A DNA stretch of 64,000 bases, from contig CAWGWS010000004.1 in assembly GCA_963826425.1 (NCBI GenBank), positions 1,886,658-1,950,657 on the forward strand, written 5' to 3'. The notes under the pieces were generated by a model that was given only the letters and a program-made list of their open reading frames with translations, was not told where the DNA came from and did no database searches. This DNA comes from Spirosoma sp963826425 (GTDB lineage Bacteria > Bacteroidota > Bacteroidia > Cytophagales > Spirosomataceae). The translations under genes were made by a program, and so were the position numbers. Of this stretch, positions 24,348-32,866 are shown in pieces. The stretch's first letter is position 1. Every line of letters begins with the position of its first letter.

Positions 24348-26639
24348 ATGAGAAAGGGAAGGGACATACTGCGGTGGCTGTGGCGGAAAAAACGGACGAA
24401 AGCGGTTCTAGCGATCTTTTGCCTGTTTTTCCTGCTCGATTTGGCGTTCCCCCTGAAAACCCATGTGCCCTATTCCACATTGGTAACGGCGCATGATGGG
24501 CAAATCCTATCGGCGTTTTTGAGCCGGGATGATAAGTGGCGGATGTACGCCGAACTACCCGAAATAACGCCTGCCCTTCGCGAAGCCATTCTTTTCAAGG
24601 AAGATAAATATTTCTATTATCACCCCGGTTTCAACCCCGTGGCCATGGTGCGGGCGTTGGGCAGGAACACCCTGACGGGCCAACGAACATCGGGCGCGTC
24701 AACCATTACCATGCAGACGGTGCGGCTGCTGCAGCCCCGCGAGCGGACGTACCTCAGTAAAGGGATTGAGTTGTTCCGGGCGGTGCAGCTGGAAGTGCAT
24801 TTGTCGAAGGCCGAAATTTTGCAGCTATACCTGAACCTGATTCCATACGGCGGCAATATCGAAGGGATGAAATCGGCGTCGCTGCTGTACTTTGGCAAGC
24901 CCCCCCAACTGCTGAGTCTGGCCGAACTAACCACGCTGACTATTATTCCCAACCGCCCGTCGAGTCTGCGGCTGGGCCCCCACAACGCCCGGATTGTGGC
25001 CGAACGTAACCGCTGGCTCGTCCGCTTTCGTGCCGCTCATCTGTACCGGGAAGACGTTATCGATGACGCTATCAACGAGCCGCTCACGGCCTACCGACGA
25101 GCCGCCCCGCAACAGGCTCCGCACCTGTCGCGCCGGTTGCGGGCCGAAAATCCGGGCGTTCCCATTGTGCGGTCGAGTCTGCGGCCAACGATGCAGAATA
25201 CCGCCGAGCGGCTCGTTCAGAACTACGCCAATCGGCTACAGGGGCTCAATATCCACAACGCTGCTGTCCTGATTCTGGACAACGAAACCCGCGAAACGGT
25301 AGCCTACGTGGGTTCGGCAGAGTTCGGGAATGCATTTGATGGCGGGCAGGTAGATGGCGTTCGGGCAGTGCGGTCGCCGGGGAGTGCGCTCAAGCCCCTG
25401 CTGTACGGTCTGGCCTTCGACGCCGGATTGATTACCCCGAAAACTAAACTCGCCGACGTACCGACCAACTTCGGCGGCTACGCACCCGACAACTACGACC
25501 GGCAGTTTAACGGACCCGTCACGGCTGAGTTTGCGCTGGCTAATTCGCTTAACATTCCGGCAGTCTCGCTACTAAATGACCTCGGCACCGGTGTGCTGAT
25601 ACAGGCCCTGCAGCGGGCGGGGTTTTCGACCATAAAAAAACAAGCTAAATCTCTCGGTCTCTCGCTGATTCTGGGTGGTTGTGGCGTAACACTGGAGGAG
25701 ATGACGCGGCTGTACTCAGGCATTGCCAATGAGGGCGAAAACGTCCTCTCCCCCGAGGCTGCTTACCTGGTTACTAACACCCTGACACAGATTACCCGGC
25801 CCGACCTGCCCAACAACTTCGACAACAGCTATCATCTGCCGCGTATTGCCTGGAAGACGGGCACCAGTTACGGCCGGCGCGATGCCTGGAGCATTGGCTA
25901 CAATAAACAGTATACCATTGGCGTATGGGTGGGTAATTTTTCGGGGGTGGGCGTGGCCGAACTCAGCGGAGCTAACACCGCTACCCCCCTGCTGTTTCAG
26001 CTGTTTAACGCGCTGGATTATAATTCGGCCAGGGGCTGGTTTCAGGCCCCGGCTTCGCTGACTGCCCGGCTCATCTGCCCCGAAACCGGCGATGTACCGG
26101 GCGAATCCTGCCTGAACCCCATTACGGATTATGTCATTGAAGGGGTATCAAGAGTCCGCGTGTGCAGGCACCGTAAAGCCGTCTGGACCAATACCGCCGG
26201 CACGCTGTCCTACTGTGCCCACTGCCGCCCCGATCCTAGCGACGGCCCATCGGTTGCGCCGGTTGTGCGCCGGCTGTACCCCAACCTAGCGCCCAATGTC
26301 CTGGCGTTCTACCAGAATCAGCGCATTCCCATGGAGACCGTGCCGCCCCACAATCCGGCCTGCGAACGCGTTTCTGGGCTGGCAGGACCGCTGATTACGA
26401 GCCTCAACGAAGGCAGCGAGTACTTCATAAACCCCACCCGACCCGCCGAACTCGAACTGAGTTGTCAGGCGGCCAACGATGTGCAGACGGTTTTCTGGTA
26501 TCTGAACGACAAACTATACCGCCGGGCCGGTCCTGCCGACGCCGTGTTTTTTCGGCCCCGGCCCGGCCCGCTCAAAATCTCCTGCGCCGACGACCGGGGC
26601 CGCCACTCCGATCTGCGGGTGCTGGTGAGAGCCGAGTGA
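24348..26639 (+). CDS. pbpC: Penicillin-binding protein 1C
   Basis: Bifunctional peptidoglycan glycosyltransferase/transpeptidase of 763 residues (E. coli PbpC is 770). One N-terminal membrane helix (AVLAIFCLFFLLDLAFPL), then a GT51 domain with EDKYFYYHPG and GASTITMQT, then a transpeptidase domain with SxxK in GSALKPLLYGL, an SxN-type ANSLNIP and WKTGTSYGRRDAW, and a C-terminal BiPBP-type domain with cysteines (CPETGDVPGESC, CAHCRPD). The ATG at 24348 places the helix close to the N-terminus; the frame is open further upstream but that part does not resemble the family. No alpha-2-macroglobulin partner gene is next to it. Confidence 0.94.
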   Translation: MRKGRDILRWLWRKKRTKAVLAIFCLFFLLDLAFPLKTHVPYSTLVTAHDGQILSAFLSRDDKWRMYAELPEITPALREAILFKEDKYFYYHPGFNPVAMVRALGRNTLTGQRTSGASTITMQTVRLLQPRERTYLSKGIELFRAVQLEVHLSKAEILQLYLNLIPYGGNIEGMKSASLLYFGKPPQLLSLAELTTLTIIPNRPSSLRLGPHNARIVAERNRWLVRFRAAHLYREDVIDDAINEPLTAYRRAAPQQAPHLSRRLRAENPGVPIVRSSLRPTMQNTAERLVQNYANRLQGLNIHNAAVLILDNETRETVAYVGSAEFGNAFDGGQVDGVRAVRSPGSALKPLLYGLAFDAGLITPKTKLADVPTNFGGYAPDNYDRQFNGPVTAEFALANSLNIPAVSLLNDLGTGVLIQALQRAGFSTIKKQAKSLGLSLILGGCGVTLEEMTRLYSGIANEGENVLSPEAAYLVTNTLTQITRPDLPNNFDNSYHLPRIAWKTGTSYGRRDAWSIGYNKQYTIGVWVGNFSGVGVAELSGANTATPLLFQLFNALDYNSARGWFQAPASLTARLICPETGDVPGESCLNPITDYVIEGVSRVRVCRHRKAVWTNTAGTLSYCAHCRPDPSDGPSVAPVVRRLYPNLAPNVLAFYQNQRIPMETVPPHNPACERVSGLAGPLITSLNEGSEYFINPTRPAELELSCQAANDVQTVFWYLNDKLYRRAGPADAVFFRPRPGPLKISCADDRGRHSDLRVLVRAE

Positions 26640-26746
26640 ATCCCAAGGCACAAACTGGTATCTGGAGTCCTATCTAATCCTCCCTGCACAACCTCACTGG
26701 GTTTCTGCCGTTATTTGTATAAAGTTTTTCTTCATTGATTTCATAC

Positions 26747-28732
26747 ATGAAAAAAGTAATCTTCGGGGCGGCACTCTGGGCAATAAGCCTGACGGGGTTT
26801 GCCCAAAACTCGCAGCCTTCGGCCCCCGGCGGCTCCTCCACCGGGACCCGGTACGATCCGCTGACCCTGTTTCATCCGCTGTTCAACATGCAGCCTGGCA
26901 ATGATTACCGCACCGGTAGCGGGGCACCCGGCCCGCGCTACTGGCAAAACCGCGCCGACTACCAGATCAACGTCACGGTAGATGATCAGCAGAACACACT
27001 CACCGGCGAGGTGACAATTACCTACAAAAACAACTCGCCGGAGGCTCTGCCCTATCTGTGGCTGCAACTGGATCAGAATGCGTTCAGCGACAGTTCGCGG
27101 GCGGCTAAAACTACGCCCGTTTCGGGTGGCCGGTTTGGGAACCTCGGCTTTGCAGGTGGTGTAGCCGTCACGGGTGTCCAGACTGAGATTGGCAAAGGTA
27201 AATTCAGCGCCACGCCCTACCAGATTACCGATACCCGCATGCAGATACGCCTGCCTGAAGCCCTCAAAGCCAACGGCGACGTGGTGAAAATCAAAGTAGC
27301 GTATTCGTTCAGGATTCCGGCATACGGCTCGGACCGGATGGGCATGCTGACGACTAAAAACGGCGTGATTTACGAGATTGCGCAGTGGTATCCGCGCATG
27401 GCCGTTTATGACGATATTGAGGGCTGGAACGTATTGCCCTACCTGGGTGCCGGTGAGTTTTACCTCGACTACGGCGACTACGAGTACAACATTACCGTAC
27501 CCTGGAACCACGTAGTAACGGGATCTGGCGAGCTGCTGAACCCCCAGGAGGTGCTGACCAGTGAGCAGCAGAAACGGCTGGCACAGGCGGCAAAAAGCGA
27601 TAAAACCGTCATGGTCATTGGTAGAGATGAAGTGACCAGTGCTGATGCGCACCCGAAAAAGTCGGGTACGCAAACCTGGAAATTCCGTTGCCAGAATACG
27701 CGCGACGTGGCCTTTGCCACCTCAAAAGCGTTTATGTGGGATGCCGCCCGGATGAACCTGCCCAACAACAAAACCGCCCTGGCACAATCGGTCTATCCGG
27801 TTGAGAGTGCCGGCAATGATTCGTGGGGACGCTCGACAGAATATGTGAAGGGCTGCATCGAGTTTTATTCGCGATACGTCTATCCATACACCTATCCCGT
27901 AGCTACCAACGTGGCGGGTATTGTGGGCGGCATGGAATACCCCGGCATTGTGTTCTGCGATCATAAAGACAAAAACGATGCGCTCTGGGGCGTAACGGAT
28001 CACGAGTTTGGTCACAACTGGTTCCCGATGATTGTGGGCAGCAACGAGCGGAAATATCCGTGGATGGATGAAGGCTTCAACACCTTTATCAACATGCTCT
28101 CAACCGAAAACTTCAATAACGGTGAGTACAACCGGAAGCGCGGTACCATGCAGGACATTGCCCCGGCCCTGTTCTCGCCCGCGGAGCCAATTATGACGAT
28201 TCCCGACGTGCAGCAACCCCGCGTACTGGGTATTCTGGCTTACTACAAACCCGGTATGGGGCTGAAACTCCTGCGCGACGTAGTACTTGGCCCGGAACGG
28301 TTCGATTTTGCCTTTCGGCAGTATGTTGACCGCTGGGCCTTCAAACACCCTACCCCTTATGACTTCTTCCGCAGCATGGAAGATGGCGCGGGCGAGGACC
28401 TCGGCTGGTTCTGGAAAGGATGGTTTTACGAAACCTGGAAGCTCGATCAGGGCGTACAGGGCGTGAGGTACGTAGATGGTTCGGCTACTAAAGGCGCGCT
28501 CATTTCCATCGAAAATCTCGATCGGATGGCCATGCCCGTAACCATAGAAGTAACGGAAGACAACGGTAAGAAAGGCCGCATCAATCTGCCCGTCGAAGTA
28601 TGGCAGCGTGGTGCTGCCTGGACGTTTAAATATCCGTCTACCTCGGCTCTGAAAACGGTTATCATTGATCCGGATAAGGTTCTGCCCGACGTAAACGCAA
28701 AGAACAATACCTGGCGCGGAGAAGCGCAATAG
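26747..28732 (+). CDS. Secreted M1-family metallopeptidase
   Basis: Zinc aminopeptidase-like enzyme of 661 residues with a signal peptide (KKVIFGAALWAISLTGFAQ). The N-terminal beta-saddle domain has VTITYKNNSPEALPYLWLQL; the catalytic domain has GGMEYPGIVFCDH in place of GAMEN and the zinc site HEFGHNWFPMIVGSNE, followed by WMDEGFNTF with the third ligand Glu. The ATG at 26747 is chosen since an earlier TTG adds only four residues. The 35-bp stem hairpin follows 4 nt after the stop. Likely periplasmic peptide turnover. Confidence 0.93.
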   Translation: MKKVIFGAALWAISLTGFAQNSQPSAPGGSSTGTRYDPLTLFHPLFNMQPGNDYRTGSGAPGPRYWQNRADYQINVTVDDQQNTLTGEVTITYKNNSPEALPYLWLQLDQNAFSDSSRAAKTTPVSGGRFGNLGFAGGVAVTGVQTEIGKGKFSATPYQITDTRMQIRLPEALKANGDVVKIKVAYSFRIPAYGSDRMGMLTTKNGVIYEIAQWYPRMAVYDDIEGWNVLPYLGAGEFYLDYGDYEYNITVPWNHVVTGSGELLNPQEVLTSEQQKRLAQAAKSDKTVMVIGRDEVTSADAHPKKSGTQTWKFRCQNTRDVAFATSKAFMWDAARMNLPNNKTALAQSVYPVESAGNDSWGRSTEYVKGCIEFYSRYVYPYTYPVATNVAGIVGGMEYPGIVFCDHKDKNDALWGVTDHEFGHNWFPMIVGSNERKYPWMDEGFNTFINMLSTENFNNGEYNRKRGTMQDIAPALFSPAEPIMTIPDVQQPRVLGILAYYKPGMGLKLLRDVVLGPERFDFAFRQYVDRWAFKHPTPYDFFRSMEDGAGEDLGWFWKGWFYETWKLDQGVQGVRYVDGSATKGALISIENLDRMAMPVTIEVTEDNGKKGRINLPVEVWQRGAAWTFKYPSTSALKTVIIDPDKVLPDVNAKNNTWRGEAQ

Positions 28733-28736
28733 GGGA

Positions 28737-28820
28737 GTTGTAGAGTCGTAAAGTTATAAAGTTGGCTGACGCAAGAATACTCCGGCGTCAGCCAACTTTA
28801 TAACTTTACGACTCTACAAC
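28737..28820. repeat. Perfect 35-bp inverted repeat (long hairpin) between convergent genes
   Basis: Bases 28737-28771 and 28786-28820 are exact reverse complements over 35 nt with a 14-nt loop. The outer arm is built of 8-nt units of the form GTYRTARA (GTTGTAGA, GTCGTAAA, GTTATAAA) and the inner part is GTTGGCTGACG. A partial further copy (ACTTTATAACTT) follows on the right. Its place 4 nt after the M1 stop and 1 nt before the FabH-like stop fits a bidirectional terminator, but the length is far above what termination needs, so a mobile repeat (MITE-like) is possible. Confidence 0.9.
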
Positions 28821-28821
28821 T

Positions 28822-29763
28822 TTATAACTTTTCTATAACCATTGCACCAAACGAGTAGCCGCCACCAAATACGGTGATGACAATGCGCTGACCCGTCCGG
28901 AACGTATCCCACTGCTCGGAGAGGGCAATGCCGCAGCCCGCGCAACCCGTATTGCCAAGCTTTTGTATGTTGGAAATAAGTTTGCTTTCGGGCAGGCCGA
29001 GGGTGTTCATGACATTGCGCGATATGCGCAGATTAGCCTGATGCGGTAGAATATAATCGACATCATCAAGAGTCAGGCCGCAGCGTTCCAGAATCTGTAA
29101 GCTGGCTTTGGGCATGTATTGACAGGCGTTGATGAAAACATCGCGGCCGTGCGGCATGGAAACGCCCCCCTCGTTAGGTTTCATCATCACCCCCGTTGTT
29201 GCCTTGGGGGTGTGTGCTGCCCCGCCCGTGAGCAGGCCGAGTATGATAAAATCACCGTCAGCCTGGCGTTCTTTGGTAATCAGCATAGCGGCTGCTCCGT
29301 CGCCCCACAAGTGCCCCGACACGGTGTCTTCGTCATTGTTGTAGGCGGTGTTGTGCTCCGATACAATGACCAGTGCCCGACTGGCTTTGTTGAGCGCGAA
29401 ATACCCCTCTACCACCTCAATAGCGTTCAACAAAGACGAGCAGGCCGTGGATACCGAAATAACCGGAATGTCGGCAATGCCCAGTTCGTGCTGGGCCTCG
29501 TGGGCCAACGACACAATCGTATCGTAGGGCGTGTAAGTGGCGCCAACAATCAGGTCGATGGTGGACAGGTCAGTTTTTTCCTGTAATCGCCGGATGACCT
29601 CAACGGTCATGGTGTTGGTATTTTCCTCGGGCGCGGCTTTGCGTCGTTCTTCAATGCCGGTGCGCTCGATAATCCAGTCGCTGGACAGTCCGTTTAGTCT
29701 AGTAAAGTGGTCGTTACTAACTACTTCGGTAGGCAGGTAGTGGCTAACTGCGTGAATGTACAT
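28822..29763 (-). CDS. 3-oxoacyl-ACP synthase III (FabH-like ketoacyl synthase)
   Basis: Condensing enzyme that starts fatty acid or related chain synthesis from an acyl-CoA and malonyl-ACP. In 313 residues: WIIERTGIEERR near 29, active-site Cys in VSTACSSLLNAIEV near 104, His in LPHQANLRISRNV, and Asn in KLGNTGCAGCGIAL, giving the Cys-His-Asn triad. GCAGCG replaces the usual SAAS, which suggests a FabH paralogue rather than the housekeeping copy. The ATG at 29763 is chosen over a GTG 21 nt upstream. No fab genes are adjacent. Confidence 0.92.
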   Translation of the reverse strand: MYIHAVSHYLPTEVVSNDHFTRLNGLSSDWIIERTGIEERRKAAPEENTNTMTVEVIRRLQEKTDLSTIDLIVGATYTPYDTIVSLAHEAQHELGIADIPVISVSTACSSLLNAIEVVEGYFALNKASRALVIVSEHNTAYNNDEDTVSGHLWGDGAAAMLITKERQADGDFIILGLLTGGAAHTPKATTGVMMKPNEGGVSMPHGRDVFINACQYMPKASLQILERCGLTLDDVDYILPHQANLRISRNVMNTLGLPESKLISNIQKLGNTGCAGCGIALSEQWDTFRTGQRIVITVFGGGYSFGAMVIEKL

Positions 29764-29882
29764 CAGATATAAAAGTGGGGGCACTAATTAAAACGCCCGA
29801 AATTTAACCGAAAGTTAAATCCTTCCGGGAAAGCATGGTATTTGTCCTTAGAACAACACTACAACATCATATTTTTGTTTTA

Positions 29883-31004
29883 TTATTTCGATAATGTTTG
29901 ATAGAGACTGCTCAGCTTTTCGGCTTCCGTGGTCCAGTTATACGTCATCTCCACCGCTCGCCTTCCCCGCCTTCCCATGTCGGCCGCTTCGGCAGGATTT
30001 TCAATCAGGTATCGCAGGGCATGGGCAACGGCTGTTGGATCATTTGGCGATACGCACAGGCCGCAGCGGTGCCATTCTACCACATCGCGATACAACAAAA
30101 AGTCTGACGTAATAACCGGCAACGCGAGGGCCATGTACTCGAAAAGCTTGGCAGGATACGAATCCGGATAATCGCCAACGGGCTTGAGCAGTGCCAGCCC
30201 ACCCGTGGTGTTAGCCGCGCGGGCGAGGGCTTCGCGCTGATCGGTATACCCATAGAACTGCAGGTTTTCTTCTATATCGGCAAAGCCGGGCAAACTCCGC
30301 ATCCAGGCATCTGAAAACGCTTTTCTGCCGAACAGATGGACGACAACGTTAGGGTAGTCCGGCTTGATTTGAGTGAGTGCACCAATCAGCGTATCGAAGG
30401 CGCGTGCCTCACTCAGCAGACCAATCAGGATAAATGATGGCCTGGCTCTATCAGGTTGGTACGCTTGCCGCAACGGTTCCAGAAATGGCAGTAGCGGGTA
30501 ATTGTAGATGACGACAGCGGGTTTGGCTACGTTGGCATACGTATCAAGGTATCCGTGCTCGGTAAAGATCAAATGAAAATGTCGCCGGGCCAGCTGGTCG
30601 AACCTCCGGAATGCCCACTCCAGCACGAACCCCCGGTTCAGCGTTTTCAGATGCAGTTTCCTGTATAAATTCTCCTGCACCTCGTAAATAACCTGAATGC
30701 CAAACAGCCGGAAAACCAGCGCTGCGGGAATCAACTCCGGCACGAAAATCTGGACTACAGCCGGGCGAAGCCATAATCCCCGCGCCAGTACGACCGGGCT
30801 TACCAGCAGTACCCGCCACCAAACCCGTCTAAAATACGGCAACCGCCAAAATCGGATTCCCGAACAAACCGACGCATCCGCGTTGGGCAAGGCACAGGTC
30901 ACGTCGTACTGCCCGGCCAGCGTGGGGCATTGCTTAAACACAATGCGCGGGTCGGTAGCCGGGTGTGCCGTACTAACCAGAAGAATACGGGTTCTTTTTA
31001 ACAC
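29883..31004 (-). CDS. Group 1 (GT4-like) glycosyltransferase
   Basis: GT-B fold sugar transferase of 373 residues. N-terminal domain begins RILLVSTAHPATDPRIVFKQ; C-terminal donor site has FILIGLLSEARAFDTLI, DSYPAKLFEYMALALPVITSD and GLCVSPNDPTAVAHALRYL, the typical E-x7-E region. The start is GTG at 31004, since no ATG lies near. It is isolated from the large polysaccharide cluster, 5.5 kb away and on the other strand. Acceptor and donor unknown. Confidence 0.9.
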   Translation of the reverse strand: MLKRTRILLVSTAHPATDPRIVFKQCPTLAGQYDVTCALPNADASVCSGIRFWRLPYFRRVWWRVLLVSPVVLARGLWLRPAVVQIFVPELIPAALVFRLFGIQVIYEVQENLYRKLHLKTLNRGFVLEWAFRRFDQLARRHFHLIFTEHGYLDTYANVAKPAVVIYNYPLLPFLEPLRQAYQPDRARPSFILIGLLSEARAFDTLIGALTQIKPDYPNVVVHLFGRKAFSDAWMRSLPGFADIEENLQFYGYTDQREALARAANTTGGLALLKPVGDYPDSYPAKLFEYMALALPVITSDFLLYRDVVEWHRCGLCVSPNDPTAVAHALRYLIENPAEAADMGRRGRRAVEMTYNWTTEAEKLSSLYQTLSK

Positions 31005-31096
31005 AAAGTGAATACGGGGTTCAGAGAAAAGGAGAGGAGGACACTGACGAGTGCGCTGTTATCCCGGTGAGATGCTCCATGCGGGCTGTCTTGAAC

Positions 31097-32191
31097 TTAC
31101 TTCACACCCAGACTCCGCAGCTCTTTGTCGATCCACACATTCCAGCGTTCCTGCGCAGTCTGGTCAATGCTGTGGGTGGTTTCGTTGTCATACTGTTCCT
31201 GCAGCCGGTGCATTTCCCGGAATGATTCGATAAACTGGTATTGAATGATACTGTTATAATCGGCCAGGGTCAGGCTGTCGGGGTGAATTTTGCGCTTGAA
31301 CCGCTCCACAATAATTTTAGTGATGTCAAAATGCCGCTGTTCATGGTTGAGGGCGTAGGCATTCTTCGACTCTGCCCGACCCCATGACTGATCTTTGATC
31401 ATGTAGGCTTTAGCGGTCAGGTTCAGAATAATAACCCCGTTCTTAACCGTACTTTTCCCCTGGTAGGCAAAACTAGTAAATACTTCGGCTGCGTACCGGC
31501 TCCCCGGACGCGGTACAGCCCGAAAATCAGCCCAGGTTAGCTTGCGGGTGGGACTGTAAAGCACCGTGTCGTCACCGGCGGGGCCACGTGCGTCCCGGTC
31601 ATCGGCAAAAACGACCTGCAGCGTTTTTGCCAGCTTCTCGTTTTTTCCTGACTCACGGCCCATGTAGCTGTCCAGCCCCTTCAGTCCCGTAAGGATACTC
31701 TCGCGGAGGGTCGGTTCAATAACGCTGGCCTGATTGAGCGGGCGGGTGTAGCTGGCGTTGCCCCGGTATGTTGTGAGCCGGGTGCTGATTTCGGAGCCGT
31801 CGTCGTCTTTGTCGAGCAGGTCAAAGGCCAGCGTGAGCGCGAGTTGCCCCGTCACGCGGTTACCGACGGCTGCTTCGGTGAGTTTCAACTGAAGAATGCG
31901 AACGGCAACGGGCCGCCCTGATTTGTTGGCCCGGAACGTGCGATTTATAAATTTCTCCAGCGCGGGAGCAGCCCCGCCCTCCAGATCAACCGCCTGCGGA
32001 CGCTGCCCCGCTAACAGCACCAGTCGGGCTATAGCACCGCGTTCAGACCGCTGATCGGTAACGGTAGCGAAATGAAACTCTTTCGGCGTGAACGGAGCCG
32101 GTTGTGGCATCAGCCGAATGGGAGCGGGGGGCTGAAATGCGGTCATCAGCAGGCCGCTTAGCAGAATGGAAAGGCGAATAACGAGCGACAT
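31097..32191 (-). CDS. DUF922-like putative secreted zinc protease
   Basis: A 364-residue protein with signal peptide (MSLVIRLSILLSGLLMTAFQ). The first half has no recognised domain; the second half has LTWADFRAVPRPGSRYAAEVFTS-type sequence and the motif NHEQRHFDITKII near 285, the HEQ-x-HF pattern of DUF922, proposed to be zinc-dependent. Its ATG overlaps the stop of the Uma2 gene by one base (TAATG), so it is translated together with it. Protease activity is inference from the motif. Substrate unknown. Confidence 0.75.
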   Translation of the reverse strand: MSLVIRLSILLSGLLMTAFQPPAPIRLMPQPAPFTPKEFHFATVTDQRSERGAIARLVLLAGQRPQAVDLEGGAAPALEKFINRTFRANKSGRPVAVRILQLKLTEAAVGNRVTGQLALTLAFDLLDKDDDGSEISTRLTTYRGNASYTRPLNQASVIEPTLRESILTGLKGLDSYMGRESGKNEKLAKTLQVVFADDRDARGPAGDDTVLYSPTRKLTWADFRAVPRPGSRYAAEVFTSFAYQGKSTVKNGVIILNLTAKAYMIKDQSWGRAESKNAYALNHEQRHFDITKIIVERFKRKIHPDSLTLADYNSIIQYQFIESFREMHRLQEQYDNETTHSIDQTAQERWNVWIDKELRSLGVK

Positions 32192-32787
32192 TAGACAGGC
32201 AACCCAACCGTTTGGGCATACACGTTATCTAACGAAATGGACAGGTCAATCGTGTCAATTCTAAAGCTTTGGTTTGCTTCCGTATGCGATTCTGCCAGTA
32301 CCCAACGCCCGTCCTCGTTTTTCCGCCATACTTCTACGTCAACACGTCGCGACCCGATGAGAATGTATTCCCGAAGCGATGGGATTTGGCGATACCGTTG
32401 AAATTTCCGGCCCCGGTCATAGTCTTCCGTACCCTCCGACAGCACTTCGACAATTACGGCTGGATTGAGCAGGTTATCAAACTCACCATCGGCCAGTTGA
32501 GGTTCACCACATACAATCACGATATCAGGATAGGCAAACAGCGTCGTTTCCGGTAAGCAAACGCGCATATCTGAAGAGTATGACTGACAGTCTCTATCCT
32601 TAAGGGCCATGTAAATCTCACCTGCTACATTTTCTTTAATTCTGTTGTGTTCCTTCGATGCTCCGGCCATGGGTATGATTTCTCCCTGATAGTATTCGCT
32701 TTTCTCGAAAGCCGCCCGTTCGCGCACAAGGTATTCCTCCGGCGAGACGTACCCTGGTTTCGTGACTTGCTTTTCTTCGGCTACCAT
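32191..32787 (-). CDS. Uma2-family (DUF820) PD-(D/E)XK-like protein
   Basis: Restriction-endonuclease-fold protein of 198 residues: GYVSPEEYLVRERAAFEKSE, YYQGEIIPMAGASKEHNRI, then YPDIVIVCGEP and PAVIVEVLSEGTEDYDRGRK, which hold the Asp and Glu-x-Leu of the nuclease-like core, and FQRYRQIPSLREYILIGS. The ATG at 32787 is preferred because a longer frame would begin inside the secA terminator. Uma2 proteins are very numerous in Cytophagales and cyanobacteria with no settled role. It is coupled to the DUF922-like gene. Confidence 0.88.
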   Translation of the reverse strand: MVAEEKQVTKPGYVSPEEYLVRERAAFEKSEYYQGEIIPMAGASKEHNRIKENVAGEIYMALKDRDCQSYSSDMRVCLPETTLFAYPDIVIVCGEPQLADGEFDNLLNPAVIVEVLSEGTEDYDRGRKFQRYRQIPSLREYILIGSRRVDVEVWRKNEDGRWVLAESHTEANQSFRIDTIDLSISLDNVYAQTVGLPV

Positions 32788-32795
32788 ATCGTTGA

Positions 32796-32844
32796 AAAAA
32801 TTAACCCGCTGAATGATACCTATAAAGATACCAGTCAGCGGGTT
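32796..32844 (-). terminator. Intrinsic terminator of secA
   Basis: Read on the minus strand, AACCCGCTGA (32844-32835) pairs with TCAGCGGGTT (32812-32803), 10 bp with a 22-nt loop, followed by AATTTTTTC. It starts 23 nt after the secA stop. Confidence 0.8.
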
Positions 32845-32866
32845 TGATTGCAACCGTCAGCGCGTT

